Shown here one piece after another: positions 17,750 through 27,557 of a DNA stretch of 64,000 bases. Position 1 is the first letter of the stretch. Each line of letters opens with the position of its first letter. A model generated the notes under the pieces. That model was given only the letters and a program-made list of their open reading frames with translations, searched no databases and was not told where the DNA came from. Origin of the DNA: Maribacter sp. MMG018 (GTDB lineage Bacteria; Bacteroidota; Bacteroidia; Flavobacteriales; Flavobacteriaceae). The position numbers were made by a program, and so were the translations under genes. The DNA is taken from the NCBI RefSeq assembly GCF_018100785.1, contig NZ_JAGJEC010000002.1:124001-188000 (forward strand), given 5' to 3'.

Positions 17750-18571
17750 TCATTTTAGAATATGATGGTCTATAATCTCTTGATAGGTATATCTTAGGTT
17801 TTTTGGTAACATGTTTGTTTTTGGTAAAACGGCCAAATAGCGATCTTCATTTGTGGTGTAAACTCTTTTTATGATCGGATTAAAACTTCCCACACGCTCT
17901 AATACTTCTTTTATAAAATCTTCGTGGTGTGTAAGATCGGTGCTACCAAGATGATAGATCCCAGTTTTATTTCTATTGATAAGATAATGAATTTGTTGCG
18001 TTAGTTTGTCGTCGTTCGTAACATTTAATATTAGATTGGGAAAAACTTCTACAGGTTCATTGTTTAAGATCTTATTTTTCATATCCTTTATTCTGGGAGA
18101 GCTATTCCCAAAAACCATCGGAACCCTTAGAATTCCCATTTTATCTTTGGGCAAACGTAAAAGCATGTTCTCTATCTTAATTTTAAGTCGGCCGTAAACA
18201 CTTTCAGAAAGTGTTTTGTCGTATTCATAAGAGGGGTATTTGCTATAAGCATCGAATACATTGGCTGAAGAAAGAAAATAGATCCTACAGTTATTTTGTA
18301 AGACGTATTCTGCTAGATGTTGGTGGGTAATTATTTGTGCGGCAAAATTTCCGCGCAGGGCAGAAATTATAACCTGTGGTTTAACGTGTTCTAGAATTTC
18401 AAAAATATCATCTTCTTCCAAATTAAAATGAAAGAACTGTTTGTTGTCGGCAAAGCTACCCGCAGCATTACAGTAGGTGCCGTAGGTGTCAAAATAGTTG
18501 CAAAGTTCTTTGTAGATGGCATTTCCTAGAAACCCGCTTGCCCCTAATATTAAGATTTTCTTGTTTTCCAA
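17750..18571 (-). CDS. RmlD-like NAD(P)-dependent sugar nucleotide reductase or epimerase
   Basis: The 273-residue short-chain dehydrogenase has the Rossmann motif ILGASGFLGNAIY near residue 7. The expected catalytic Tyr-x3-Lys is seen as YEYDKTLSE near 124, with a Ser (SSANVF) upstream near 101. It resembles RmlD-type proteins (RmlD_sub_bind) that reduce dTDP-4-dehydrosugars, but no other nucleotide sugar genes adjoin it, so the substrate is unknown. It ends 21 bp before phhB and starts 1 bp after the glsA stop on this strand. Confidence 0.8.
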   Translation of the reverse strand: MENKKILILGASGFLGNAIYKELCNYFDTYGTYCNAAGSFADNKQFFHFNLEEDDIFEILEHVKPQVIISALRGNFAAQIITHQHLAEYVLQNNCRIYFLSSANVFDAYSKYPSYEYDKTLSESVYGRLKIKIENMLLRLPKDKMGILRVPMVFGNSSPRIKDMKNKILNNEPVEVFPNLILNVTNDDKLTQQIHYLINRNKTGIYHLGSTDLTHHEDFIKEVLERVGSFNPIIKRVYTTNEDRYLAVLPKTNMLPKNLRYTYQEIIDHHILK

Positions 18572-18572
18572 A

Positions 18573-19487
18573 TTAGAATATTGATAATTCGGATTCCGAG
18601 GTTAAATTTTCTAACGCGGCCATGCCACGGGTAGAATTCCCCTTTTTATTTAGGCCTGGAGACCAAGTGGTCACACAAAAGTTATTTGGAAGAAGAGCTA
18701 CTATACCGCCCCCAACACCACTTTTACCCGGTAAACCTACCCTAAAGGCGAATTCTCCAGCTTCGTCATAAAAGCCGCAGGTAAGCATTAGTGCATTAAT
18801 ACGTTTTATTAATTGTTTATCAAGGTGCTTCTGATCGTTTTTACACTTTCCTTCGTTGATAAATAAATAAAAAGTATCGCACAATTGTGCACAGTTCATT
18901 GAGAGTGAGCATTGATGGAAGTAAAAATCCAATACTTCTATAACGTCATTTTGAAGGTTTCCGTAAGATTTTAAAAGATTTGCTGCCGCATAGTTTTTGT
19001 AACCTGTTTGTTTTTCTGAAAGAGCAACTTTTTCATCATAGTTTATGGTGTGGTCACCGGCAAGGTTTCTAACGAACTTCAAAAACTCTTTTTTAGGGTT
19101 CGTCAATTGACTAACGAGGATATCCGCTATTACAATAGCACCCGCATTGATCAACGGATTTCTGGGAATGCCATTTTCTTGCTCCAATAAAGATAAGTGG
19201 TTAAATGGGTCTCCCGAAGGTTCAACATCGATACGTTGCCATACCTCTTTTCCGATAAGGCTCATGGCCATCGAAAGGGTGAGTACTTTAGAGATACTTT
19301 GAACTGAAAAGTTTTCTTGGGTGTCTCCAATAGAGAATTCGTTTTTATCGATGTCCAATATGTGTATTCCATATTTTGTATTGCTTATTTCCGCGAGTTC
19401 TGGAATATAAGTGGCAACCTCCCCGATATCGGGGAGGTTGTATGTTTTGTTGTAAACGGACTCGATAATTTTTTGAAAATCTGGCAT
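18573..19487 (-). CDS. glsA: Glutaminase A
   Basis: Glutaminase hydrolyses glutamine to glutamate and ammonia in the cytoplasm. The 304-residue protein has the beta-lactamase-fold catalytic SISKVLTLSMA near residue 65 (Ser and Lys three apart), EPSGDPFNHL near 89, NAGAIV near 114, and the C-terminal GKSGVGGGIVALLP near 260. The length is standard. It directly follows gcvT on this strand with no gap between stop of gcvT (19488) and its start, implying co-transcription. Confidence 0.95.
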   Translation of the reverse strand: MPDFQKIIESVYNKTYNLPDIGEVATYIPELAEISNTKYGIHILDIDKNEFSIGDTQENFSVQSISKVLTLSMAMSLIGKEVWQRIDVEPSGDPFNHLSLLEQENGIPRNPLINAGAIVIADILVSQLTNPKKEFLKFVRNLAGDHTINYDEKVALSEKQTGYKNYAAANLLKSYGNLQNDVIEVLDFYFHQCSLSMNCAQLCDTFYLFINEGKCKNDQKHLDKQLIKRINALMLTCGFYDEAGEFAFRVGLPGKSGVGGGIVALLPNNFCVTTWSPGLNKKGNSTRGMAALENLTSESELSIF

Positions 19488-20573
19488 TTACGCTTTGTAG
19501 AATGGGAGCTTTACAACAGTGGCAGGAACTGCTTTTTTTCTTATTTGAATATGGATTTTACTTCCTATGTCAGAAAAAATAGTCGGTACATATCCCAAGC
19601 CTATTCCTTTTCCTAATGATGGGGACATGGTTCCAGAGGTAACAACCCCTATTTTTTTTCCTTCTCCATCTACGATATCGTAATCATGTCTAGGAATTCC
19701 GCGCTCGTCCAATTCAAAAGCTATTAATTTTTTTTCAGGACCGTGTTGCTTTTCTTTTTCTAGCGCTTCACTGTTTACAAAATCTTTGGTAAACTTGGTA
19801 ATCCATCCCAAACCTGCTTCCAATGGAGAGGTTTCGTCGTTTATATCGTTGCCATAAAGACAATAGCCCATTTCCAATCTTAATGTGTCTCTGGCCGCAA
19901 GTCCAATAGGTTTGATGCCAAAGTCCGCTCCAGCCTCAAAAACTTTGTCCCATACTTGTTTTACCTCGTCGTTCTTACAATAGATTTCAAATCCTCCTGA
20001 TCCAGTGTAACCTGTTGCCGAAATGATAACAGAATCTATTCCTGCAAAATCAGCTACTTCAAAGTGATAAAACTTAATGGCCGATAGGTCAATGGATGTT
20101 AACGACTGCATTGCCTCCACTGCTTTTGGCCCTTGAATGGCGAGTAGTGAATAATCATCCGATAGATTGCGCATCTCGGCATTGAAGGCGGTATTATATT
20201 TAGAAATATGGTTCCAATCTTTTTCGATATTAGAAGCGTTTACCACTAATAAATACTGTTCTTCCTTGATTTTATACACAATAAGGTCATCTACTATGCC
20301 TCCGGTTTCATTGGGCATACAGCTATATTGAGCCCGACCAATGCTTAATTTAGAAGCATCGTTAGAAGTAACTTTTTGTATAAGGTCTAGGGCAGTGGGG
20401 CCACTAATTAGAAATTCTCCCATATGGGATACATCAAAGACACCTACACCATTACGTACGGTTTCATGTTCGGCATTTACCCCTTCATACGATACGGGCA
20501 TGTTGTAACCTGCAAAAGGAACCATTTTAGCTCCAAGTGCCTCATGGGTAGAGGAGAGTGCTGTGTTTTTCAT
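19488..20573 (-). CDS. gcvT: Glycine cleavage system T protein (aminomethyltransferase)
   Basis: GcvT transfers the methylene group from aminomethyl-lipoyl H protein to tetrahydrofolate. The 361-residue protein is full length with [15 protein letters not shown] near residue 17, [15 protein letters not shown] near 43 with the conserved Asp-Ser-His, [12 protein letters not shown] near 188 and [15 protein letters not shown] near 228. It leads the run gcvT, glsA, RmlD-like, phhB on the minus strand. Confidence 0.96.
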   Translation of the reverse strand: MKNTALSSTHEALGAKMVPFAGYNMPVSYEGVNAEHETVRNGVGVFDVSHMGEFLISGPTALDLIQKVTSNDASKLSIGRAQYSCMPNETGGIVDDLIVYKIKEEQYLLVVNASNIEKDWNHISKYNTAFNAEMRNLSDDYSLLAIQGPKAVEAMQSLTSIDLSAIKFYHFEVADFAGIDSVIISATGYTGSGGFEIYCKNDEVKQVWDKVFEAGADFGIKPIGLAARDTLRLEMGYCLYGNDINDETSPLEAGLGWITKFTKDFVNSEALEKEKQHGPEKKLIAFELDERGIPRHDYDIVDGEGKKIGVVTSGTMSPSLGKGIGLGYVPTIFSDIGSKIHIQIRKKAVPATVVKLPFYKA

Positions 20574-20989
20574 AGATTTAGTTTATAATGTGCAAATTTA
20601 TAGAATTAAATAAGGATAACATGAGAAGCCCTTCTTATGTTTTACATAATTTTTGGCTTGCTTAAAGTAATCTCTTCAAGACTATCGGCCTTTTAAAATT
20701 TCACAAATAAAATTTCGTATGCTTACAGTGCTATTGTTTATCTCAACGGTGCTCTAAGAACAAGAAATACCGACCAATTTTATCCTGTGAGTTTCATTGA
20801 GAGAGAGGAAAGAAAGTAGTAACTGTAAAAAAAGGAAGGGTATTGCCGTACGAAATAGCGGGCGATATGCTCATTACCAATAATGGTGCTGTACATATAT
20901 TTCCAATGGTGCCCAGAACTACAGAGGCTATTGAGTCAATGATGAAACAGCCCTGGTCCTTTAGATAATTTTGTACGGCCTATACTTGA
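20574..20989. other. Intergenic stretch with a decayed gene remnant
   Basis: 416 bp lie between gcvT and thrC, longer than the other gaps in this block. The left third is AT-rich with no clear element; the right part holds the frameshifted coding remnant listed separately. Confidence 0.5.
20719..20966 (+). pseudogene. Frameshifted remnant of an unidentified small gene
   Basis: From 20721 one frame reads AYSAIVYLNGALRTRNTDQ and on to a TAG at 20817; moving to the next frame at that point continues as VTVKKGRVLPYEIAGDML and ends with KQPWSFR at a TAA at 20964-20966. The ATG at 20719 opens a third frame with a short signal-like MLTVLLFISTVL. Together these look like one small gene broken by two frameshifts. 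The family is not recognised; the two joined reading frames have ordinary codon usage for this genome. Confidence 0.4.
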
Positions 20990-22285
20990 TTAACGGTTTA
21001 ATAAAAAAGTCTTTAGGTCTGAATAGGTCTTTATGTTAATGGATTTTTTATCCTTGTCCATAACTTTTTTTATCTGTGGCGGAATTGGCAATTGTTCGTC
21101 TATTGTTTCCTCTACGATATCGAGAAATTTTACTGGATGGGCGGTTTCTAAAAATATACCAAAAGTATTTGGGTGATCGGCTTGATACTTTTTTAGTCCC
21201 AAGTAACCTACGGCACCATGGGGATCTGCACAATATCCGTTAGAACGATATATATGCAGCAATGCATCCTTTGTTTCTTCGTCGTTAAACGAGAAAGAAG
21301 AAAGGTTTGATTTTAATTTGTCGAAATCATCATCGAACAGGTGTCTGATTCTAATGAAGTTACTAGGGTCTCCGACATCCATAGCGTTCGAAATGGTCGC
21401 AGTGGAAGGTTTGGGGCTGTACTGCTGAGTTGTCATATACTCGGGTACGGTATCGTTAACATTGGTAGCGGCAATAAAATGTTTTACGGGCATACCCAAT
21501 CTTTGGGCTACCATTCCTGCACATATATTACCAAAATTACCGGAAGGAACAGAAAATACGACTTCTTTGCCTTTAGATTTTGCCTGTTTGTACGCAAAAA
21601 GGAAATAGAACATTTGTGGTAACCAACGGGCAACATTAATGGAGTTCGCCGAGGTCAGTTTCATTTTTTTCAGAAGATCGTCATCCAAAAAAGCATTTTT
21701 TACCATGGCTTGGCAATCATCAAAAGTACCGTCTACCTCCAAAGCGGTAATGTTTTGGCCTAAGGTAGTCAGTTGTCTTTCTTGAATGTCGCTTACTTTT
21801 CCGCTAGGGTAGAGTATTACGACCTTTACCCCGTTAACGCCTAAAAAACCATTGGCAACGGCACCACCGGTATCCCCCGAAGTGGCAACCAGAACAGTGA
21901 CCTCATTGGTTTCGTCGGTAGAAAAATAACCTAGGCATTGAGCCATAAAACGTGCTCCAACATCTTTAAATGCCATTGTAGGACCATGAAATAATTCTAA
22001 CGTGGCAACATTTTCCTCGATATCTACAACAGGAAAATCAAAGTCCAATGTATTGGCCAGTATTTTCCGCAAGGTATCATTGGGTATTTCATCGCTTACA
22101 AATTGATGAATGGCATTAAAGGCTATTTCATAATTTGAGAGATCTTCGATTTTTTCAAAAAAGCTTTTTGGAAGCGGTTCTATACTTTCTGGGAAATACA
22201 ATCCTTTGTCCGGAGCTATGCCGTTGATGACCGCATTTTTAAAAGATACCGAAGGGGCTTGTTTATTTAGGCTATAGAAATTCAA
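20990..22285 (-). CDS. thrC: Threonine synthase
   Basis: ThrC converts O-phosphohomoserine to threonine with pyridoxal phosphate. The 431-residue protein has the PLP-lysine motif GPTMAFKDVGARFMAQ near residue 103, ATSGDTGGAVANGF near 136, and SVPSGNFGNICAGM near 246 for phosphate binding. Size and N-terminal SVSFKNAVINGIAPDKGLYFP agree with the long-form (E. coli-type) enzyme. It is the last gene of thrABC, 47 bp after thrB. Confidence 0.96.
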   Translation of the reverse strand: MNFYSLNKQAPSVSFKNAVINGIAPDKGLYFPESIEPLPKSFFEKIEDLSNYEIAFNAIHQFVSDEIPNDTLRKILANTLDFDFPVVDIEENVATLELFHGPTMAFKDVGARFMAQCLGYFSTDETNEVTVLVATSGDTGGAVANGFLGVNGVKVVILYPSGKVSDIQERQLTTLGQNITALEVDGTFDDCQAMVKNAFLDDDLLKKMKLTSANSINVARWLPQMFYFLFAYKQAKSKGKEVVFSVPSGNFGNICAGMVAQRLGMPVKHFIAATNVNDTVPEYMTTQQYSPKPSTATISNAMDVGDPSNFIRIRHLFDDDFDKLKSNLSSFSFNDEETKDALLHIYRSNGYCADPHGAVGYLGLKKYQADHPNTFGIFLETAHPVKFLDIVEETIDEQLPIPPQIKKVMDKDKKSINIKTYSDLKTFLLNR

Positions 22286-22332
22286 TGTAGTAGTTTTTTA
22301 TGTTTTTAAATGGTTGTTACACCAACTTAAAT

Positions 22333-23253
22333 TTAAAGTATTTTGATTCCCTGCTGGTTTATTTTGGAAACATGTATGTCGTAATCTATTCCGATTGTTT
22401 CGTAGACCCGTTTCATTTCGTTCCCTACAGCTATTGCACTTTTTTCACCTTTACTAAAGGTAAAAATAGAAGGTCCGGAGCCGGAAATACCACAGCCTAG
22501 AGCCCCTGCGTTGATAGAGGCCGATTTTACTTGATCAAAACCAGGGATTAGAATGGAGCGGATAGGTTCTACAATATGGTCTACCAAAGAACGGCCGATC
22601 AACTCATAATCCTCTTTTAGGAGTCCTGCCACAAGACCGCCCACATTGCCCCATTGTTTAATGGCGGTTTCCATAGAAATGGTGGTTCTAAGTATTTTTC
22701 TAGAATCCGACGTTTTTACTTCTATTTGCGGATGTATCACCGTTGTATATAATTCTTGAGGAGCGGCAATGGGTATAATATCAAGAGGAGTATAACTTCT
22801 TACCAAGGTAAAGTTGCCGAATAGGGCAGGGGCCACGTTATCTGCATGGGCTACATCACTGGCCAATCTTTCGCCTTCCATCGCAAACGTAACCAGCTTT
22901 GTGGGGGAAAAGGGGGTTCCCAATAAATGGTTCATGGCCCAAACGGCCCCTGCAGAGCTTGCTGCACTGCTGCCGATACCACTTCCAGGCTTTATTTTTT
23001 TGTTGATTTCGATTTCAAAACCACCTTCATATTCAGAAGCATTTAAAAGTGCAAGTCCGGCAACACCGGCAACATTTTTTTCGGTCTGTATTGGTAGGTC
23101 CTGTCCTTCGATTTTGGTAATTCTTATTCCCTTTTCTTTCGTTTTTCGAACCACCATTTCATCTCCGACCGCATCTAGGGCAACACCAAGCACATCAAAA
23201 CCGCATGAGATGTTGGCTATGGTTGCAGGGCAAAATACTTTAACTTCGTTCAT
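22333..23253 (-). CDS. thrB: Homoserine kinase
   Basis: ThrB phosphorylates homoserine. The 306-residue GHMP kinase has the ATP-binding glycine-rich loop PGSGIGSSAASSAGAVWA near residue 88, and the third GHMP motif LGCGISGSGPSIFTFS near 254. The start VKVFCPATIANISCGFDVLG is typical. It follows thrA with a 2-bp gap and is translationally linked. Confidence 0.96.
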   Translation of the reverse strand: MNEVKVFCPATIANISCGFDVLGVALDAVGDEMVVRKTKEKGIRITKIEGQDLPIQTEKNVAGVAGLALLNASEYEGGFEIEINKKIKPGSGIGSSAASSAGAVWAMNHLLGTPFSPTKLVTFAMEGERLASDVAHADNVAPALFGNFTLVRSYTPLDIIPIAAPQELYTTVIHPQIEVKTSDSRKILRTTISMETAIKQWGNVGGLVAGLLKEDYELIGRSLVDHIVEPIRSILIPGFDQVKSASINAGALGCGISGSGPSIFTFSKGEKSAIAVGNEMKRVYETIGIDYDIHVSKINQQGIKIL

Positions 23254-23255
23254 AA

Positions 23256-25697
23256 TTAAAAATTACCAATTCTAATAATGTCGGCAAAAATACCGGATGC
23301 GGTAACATCGGCTCCAGCTCCAGCACCTTTAATGATCATGGGGAGATTTGGATATCTCTCTGTATAAAATAAAACAATATTGTCGCTTTCCTCTAGGTTA
23401 TAAAAATCGTGCCCTTTTGGAATTTGTTCCAGTCCAACACTGGCTTCACCATTCTCGAATTTTGCGACATATTTTAATTTACTATTGTTTTTCTTGGCAT
23501 CACCGAACATTTTTTGAAAATCGTCCTCATATTTTATCAATGACTTGAAAAAATCTTCGTTGTTATTTGTTTCCAAACTCTCTTTCGGTAAAAAAGGTTT
23601 GTTTTTTATGTCTTCTATTTCTAGGACATGACCACTTTCTCTAGCCAAGATCAAAATCTTTCGCATTACATCTATACCGCTAAGGTCTATTTTTGGGTCC
23701 GGCTCGGTATAACCTTCTTCCTGGGCTTGTTTTACGATATCATGAAAAGTGGTCGTATCATTAAAATTGTTGAATACAAAATTTAAGCTACCAGATAATA
23801 CCGCCTGTATCTTCAATATTTTATCACCCGATGCGATAAGGTTTTTAAGGGTGTCTATTATGGGTAGGCCCGCCCCTACATTGGTTTCAAAGAGAAACGG
23901 TGCGTTATATGTGCGAGCCAAAGATTTTAGGTGGGCGTAATTACCATATTCAGAAGAGCACGCTATTTTGTTGCAGGTGACGACAGAAATGCTGTTGCTT
24001 AAAAAAGCACTGTATGTTTCGGCTATTTCATGGCTGGCAGTATTGTCTACGAATATGCTGTTTCGATAATTCATTTCGTTCACCTTTTTGATGAAAGATT
24101 CTTTGTTGGCCTTTTCACCAGTGGCCAATTGGTCGCTCCATGAATTAAGGTCTATGCCCTTTTCGTCAAAATACATATTACGTGAATTCGATATGCCGAT
24201 TACACGTAGTTTTAGTTTCAAGTTTTTCTTTAGGTACTTGTTCTGTAACTTAATTTGGTTCAGAAATTTAGCGCCAACATTTCCGACTCCCATTACAAAG
24301 AGGTTCAACTGTTTTATATTCTCTTCAAAGAATTCTTCATGTAGGGCGTTCAACCCTTTTTTTACATCTTTCTCGTTGATTACACATGATATGTTTCTCT
24401 CCGATGCTCCTTGGGCTATTACTCTGATATTAACATTGTTCTTGCCTAATGTGCTGAACATTTTACCGCTAAGCCCTTGGTGGCTCTTCATATTATCGCC
24501 TACCAGTGCTACGATTGCAAGGTTCTCTTCTGGATGTACGGGTTTTATTCTGCCCCGTTCCATTTCGTAAGCAAAAGCCTCGTTCACCACCTCTACCGAT
24601 TTTTCAACATCATCGGCGGAAATACCTACGCAAATAGAATGTTCTGAGGAAGCTTGGGTTATAAGTACCACACTTATATCTGCTTGTGACAGTACCTCGA
24701 AAAACCTTTTGGAAATACCGGGAATACCTACCATACCCGGACCTTCTAACGATAATAGGGCCATATTTCCGATATGGCTTATGCCCCTGACCGTTTTCCC
24801 TTTTTCATTTTTTGATTTTGTTATCAAGGTACCCGGTTCTTCGGGCTGAAAGGTGTTTTTGATATTTATGGATATGCCTTTTGCCAATACCGGTTGAATG
24901 GTGGGCGGATATAGGACCTTGGCTCCAAAATGGGATAGTTCCATGGCCTCTTCATATGAAATATGTGGTATTGCTTTTGCTTGCTTTACCATTTTTGGGT
25001 TTGCGGTATACATACCACTTACATCTGTCCATATTTCTAAAATATCGGCATCTACCGCTGCAGCATATATGGCCGCCGTATAATCCGATCCTCCTCTGCC
25101 CAATGTAGTAATGTCTTCATTGGCCGACGAAGCAATAAAACCGGGGCATACGATGATTTTTGCTTTGGCATTCTTAAAATAATTAGAGCAATTACTGTTC
25201 GTTTCTTTAAAATTAACAGTGTTCTTGCCTCCAATTTTATGCGTTTTTATAAGTTCTCTACTGTCTTTGTAAGAACAATCTAAACCTTCGGAAACAAAAA
25301 ACTCACTAATTATATAAGAAGAAAGAAGTTCACCGAAACTTACAATTTTATCAGAAAGTTTGGGCGTTATTTCTCCTATAAAAAAAGCACCTTCTAAAAG
25401 TGTTTCCAATACGTTAAGCTCACTTTTTACTTTGCTCAAGACCCTACTTTGGTTGGTGATAGGGATAAGTTTCTTGATCGTATCTAAATGGCGGTTCTCA
25501 ATTTCTTGAAATGTACTTTTATAGGAATTGTCTTGGTCGGCGGCTAAGTCACCGGCTTTAAGCAATTCGTCCGTAACCCCACCAAAGGCAGAAACTACCA
25601 GTATTATTTTGTCATTATAGGACGATAAAATATTTTTTATTCTACTAATATTCTCTGGACTGGCTACTGAAGAGCCGCCGAATTTTAAAACTTTCAT
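23256..25697 (-). CDS. thrA: Bifunctional aspartate kinase/homoserine dehydrogenase
   Basis: The 813-residue fusion catalyses the first and third steps from aspartate to threonine. The kinase domain begins MKVLKFGGSSVASPENI and carries TTLGRGGSDYTAA near residue 208; two ACT-type regulatory repeats lie around 315-455 and are expected to give threonine feedback inhibition. The homoserine dehydrogenase domain starts near 462 with the Rossmann loop LFVMGVGNVGAKFL and includes GLPIIDTLKNL near 643. It is the first gene of thrABC. The preceding region contains a possible leader peptide gene. Confidence 0.96.
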   Translation of the reverse strand: MKVLKFGGSSVASPENISRIKNILSSYNDKIILVVSAFGGVTDELLKAGDLAADQDNSYKSTFQEIENRHLDTIKKLIPITNQSRVLSKVKSELNVLETLLEGAFFIGEITPKLSDKIVSFGELLSSYIISEFFVSEGLDCSYKDSRELIKTHKIGGKNTVNFKETNSNCSNYFKNAKAKIIVCPGFIASSANEDITTLGRGGSDYTAAIYAAAVDADILEIWTDVSGMYTANPKMVKQAKAIPHISYEEAMELSHFGAKVLYPPTIQPVLAKGISINIKNTFQPEEPGTLITKSKNEKGKTVRGISHIGNMALLSLEGPGMVGIPGISKRFFEVLSQADISVVLITQASSEHSICVGISADDVEKSVEVVNEAFAYEMERGRIKPVHPEENLAIVALVGDNMKSHQGLSGKMFSTLGKNNVNIRVIAQGASERNISCVINEKDVKKGLNALHEEFFEENIKQLNLFVMGVGNVGAKFLNQIKLQNKYLKKNLKLKLRVIGISNSRNMYFDEKGIDLNSWSDQLATGEKANKESFIKKVNEMNYRNSIFVDNTASHEIAETYSAFLSNSISVVTCNKIACSSEYGNYAHLKSLARTYNAPFLFETNVGAGLPIIDTLKNLIASGDKILKIQAVLSGSLNFVFNNFNDTTTFHDIVKQAQEEGYTEPDPKIDLSGIDVMRKILILARESGHVLEIEDIKNKPFLPKESLETNNNEDFFKSLIKYEDDFQKMFGDAKKNNSKLKYVAKFENGEASVGLEQIPKGHDFYNLEESDNIVLFYTERYPNLPMIIKGAGAGADVTASGIFADIIRIGNF

Positions 25698-25772
25698 TCT
25701 AATGTTATTGTATGTTGACTTATCGAGAAATATGTTGTGTTAAAGAACACGGGGACGGAGGTGCATAGTTTA

Positions 25773-25865
25773 TTACCCCATTGGGGTGAACAATACCGTA
25801 ATGGTAGGTAAACAGTTACTTACGGTATCGATTACGAATTTTATGTCAGTACTAATACAGTTCAT
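25773..25865 (-). promoter_or_regulatory. Possible thr operon leader peptide ORF with hairpins
   Basis: A 30-codon ORF on the minus strand starts at ATG 25865 and ends at tandem TAA TAA, 75 bp before thrA. It encodes five Thr and four Ile, including PTITVLFTP near its end. A perfect 9-bp inverted repeat (ATACCGTAA at 25793-25801 and TTACGGTAT at 25820-25828) lies within it and a short ACCCC/GGGGT hairpin covers the stop. This fits transcription attenuation by threonine and isoleucine, but the Thr/Ile codons are not in a tight run and no T-tract follows a stem, so it is tentative. Confidence 0.35.
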
Positions 25866-25891
25866 AATAAAATGATGATGGTCAAAAGTAG

Positions 25892-25899
25892 TACATTTG
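25892..25899 (+). promoter_or_regulatory. Candidate -7 box for nnr
   Basis: TACATTTG matches TAnnTTTG and would give a leader of about 60 nt before the nnr ATG. The leader contains an interrupted palindrome, GATTCT (25915-25920) and AGAATC (25933-25938). No -33 element is convincing. Confidence 0.3.
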
Positions 25900-25966
25900 G
25901 AGTGCTAATCAAATGATTCTACAAATTTTTGCAGAATCGTTACTTTTTAATACAATTACTTAGAGA

Positions 25967-27517
25967 ATGAAACTTTTTAGTGCCGAACAAATTTATGCCG
26001 CTGATAAATTCACAATTGAGAAACAGCAGATTACGAGTGATGAACTTATGGAGAGAGCTGCCGTTCAAATTTTTAATTGGTTGCATATACGTATGCAGGG
26101 TGCACCTGTAAAGATCCATATATTATGTGGTATTGGAAATAATGGGGGTGACGGCATGGCGCTTGCCAGGCACTTAATGGAACATGGTTATAATATTCAG
26201 GTCTATGTGGTTAATTATAGTGAAAAGCGTTCAAAAGACTTTTTAATAAACTTAGATCGGTTAAAGGATAGGAAGATTTGGCCTACTTTTTTAGAGTCGG
26301 GCAGTGATTTGCCGGAAATAGGTAAAGATGATATTATCGTAGATGCCATTTTTGGTATCGGATTAAATAGAACACCCGATGATTGGGTTATAACATTAGT
26401 AGAACATTTAAACGCTTCAAGGGCTTTTATTCTTTCTGTGGATATTCCCTCGGGACTTTTTACGGATAAAGTTCCGGAAAATGAAAAATCGGTAATACAG
26501 TCAAATTATGTTTTAAGCTTCCAATTTCCGAAACTTGTATTTTTTCTACCTCAAACCGGGGTATTTATAGAACAATGGGAGGTGTTGGATATAGGACTGG
26601 ACAATGAGTTTTTAATGCAAACGGAAACAACATATGAACTTGTTTCAAAAAACGAGGTTTTGCCGCTTTATCTTCCAAGAACTAAATTTTCCCACAAAGG
26701 AACTTATGGCCATGCTTTGTTGGTAGGTGGTAGTTATGGTAAAATAGGGGCGGTGAACCTGGCAGGTAAAGCCGCCTTGAAATCAGGAAGTGGATTGGTT
26801 ACTTGTTTCTTGCCAAAGTGTGGGTATGGTGTTTTACAGACTTCTTTGCCCGAAGCTATGGTGTTGACAAGCGGGGAGTCTTCACTTGCCAAAATTGAGT
26901 ACGATATATCGCCCAGTGTAATAGGTATAGGCATGGGTATGGGGGTGGCCGATAGTACGGTAAAGGTGTTTGGTGATTTTTTGAAGAAAAACCGGGTGCC
27001 ATTGGTGATTGATGCCGATGCTTTGAACATTATTTCAAAAAACAAGGAATTAATGGATTTGCTGCCCAAGCAAGCGGTTTTAACGCCCCATCCCAAAGAG
27101 CTGGAAAGGCTTGTTGGAAAATGGGACGATGACTTTGATAAATTGAAAAAGACAAAAGAATTTTCAAAAAAATACGATTGTATAGTGGTTGTAAAGGGAG
27201 CTCATACCATTACGGTCTATGGTGACAGGGGGTACGTAAACACGACAGGCAACCCGGGCATGGGTACTGCCGGCAGTGGCGATGTGCTTACCGGAATAAT
27301 TACAGGGTTGGTAGCGCAAGGGTATAATCCGTTGGATGCTGCCGTTTTTGGAGTTTACCTTCATGGTAGGTCTGCCGATTTGACAGTAGAAAGCACAGGA
27401 TACCAAGCATTATTGGCCTCAGATATTATAGAAGGTCTAGGAAGTGCTTATCTGGATCTTTTTAAAGTTCCGGAACAAGTACAAAAAGAACCGGAATCTA
27501 ATACCGGCAATGAGTAA
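25967..27517 (+). CDS. nnr: Bifunctional NAD(P)H-hydrate epimerase/dehydratase
   Basis: The enzyme repairs hydrated NADH and NADPH. The 516-residue fusion has an N-terminal YjeF_N epimerase domain (residues about 1-215, with LCGIGNNGGDGMALARHL near 54) and a C-terminal ADP-dependent dehydratase domain (about 225-505, with GGSYGKIGAVNLAGKAAL near 252, DADALNIIS near 348, and the signature GNPGMGTAGSGDVLTG near 430). Both domains look intact. It is a single gene divergent from thrABC. Confidence 0.95.
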   Translation: MKLFSAEQIYAADKFTIEKQQITSDELMERAAVQIFNWLHIRMQGAPVKIHILCGIGNNGGDGMALARHLMEHGYNIQVYVVNYSEKRSKDFLINLDRLKDRKIWPTFLESGSDLPEIGKDDIIVDAIFGIGLNRTPDDWVITLVEHLNASRAFILSVDIPSGLFTDKVPENEKSVIQSNYVLSFQFPKLVFFLPQTGVFIEQWEVLDIGLDNEFLMQTETTYELVSKNEVLPLYLPRTKFSHKGTYGHALLVGGSYGKIGAVNLAGKAALKSGSGLVTCFLPKCGYGVLQTSLPEAMVLTSGESSLAKIEYDISPSVIGIGMGMGVADSTVKVFGDFLKKNRVPLVIDADALNIISKNKELMDLLPKQAVLTPHPKELERLVGKWDDDFDKLKKTKEFSKKYDCIVVVKGAHTITVYGDRGYVNTTGNPGMGTAGSGDVLTGIITGLVAQGYNPLDAAVFGVYLHGRSADLTVESTGYQALLASDIIEGLGSAYLDLFKVPEQVQKEPESNTGNE

Positions 27518-27557
27518 ATAAATGTCTTGATAGGTTTTTAAGGGGTGTTTGACAGGG

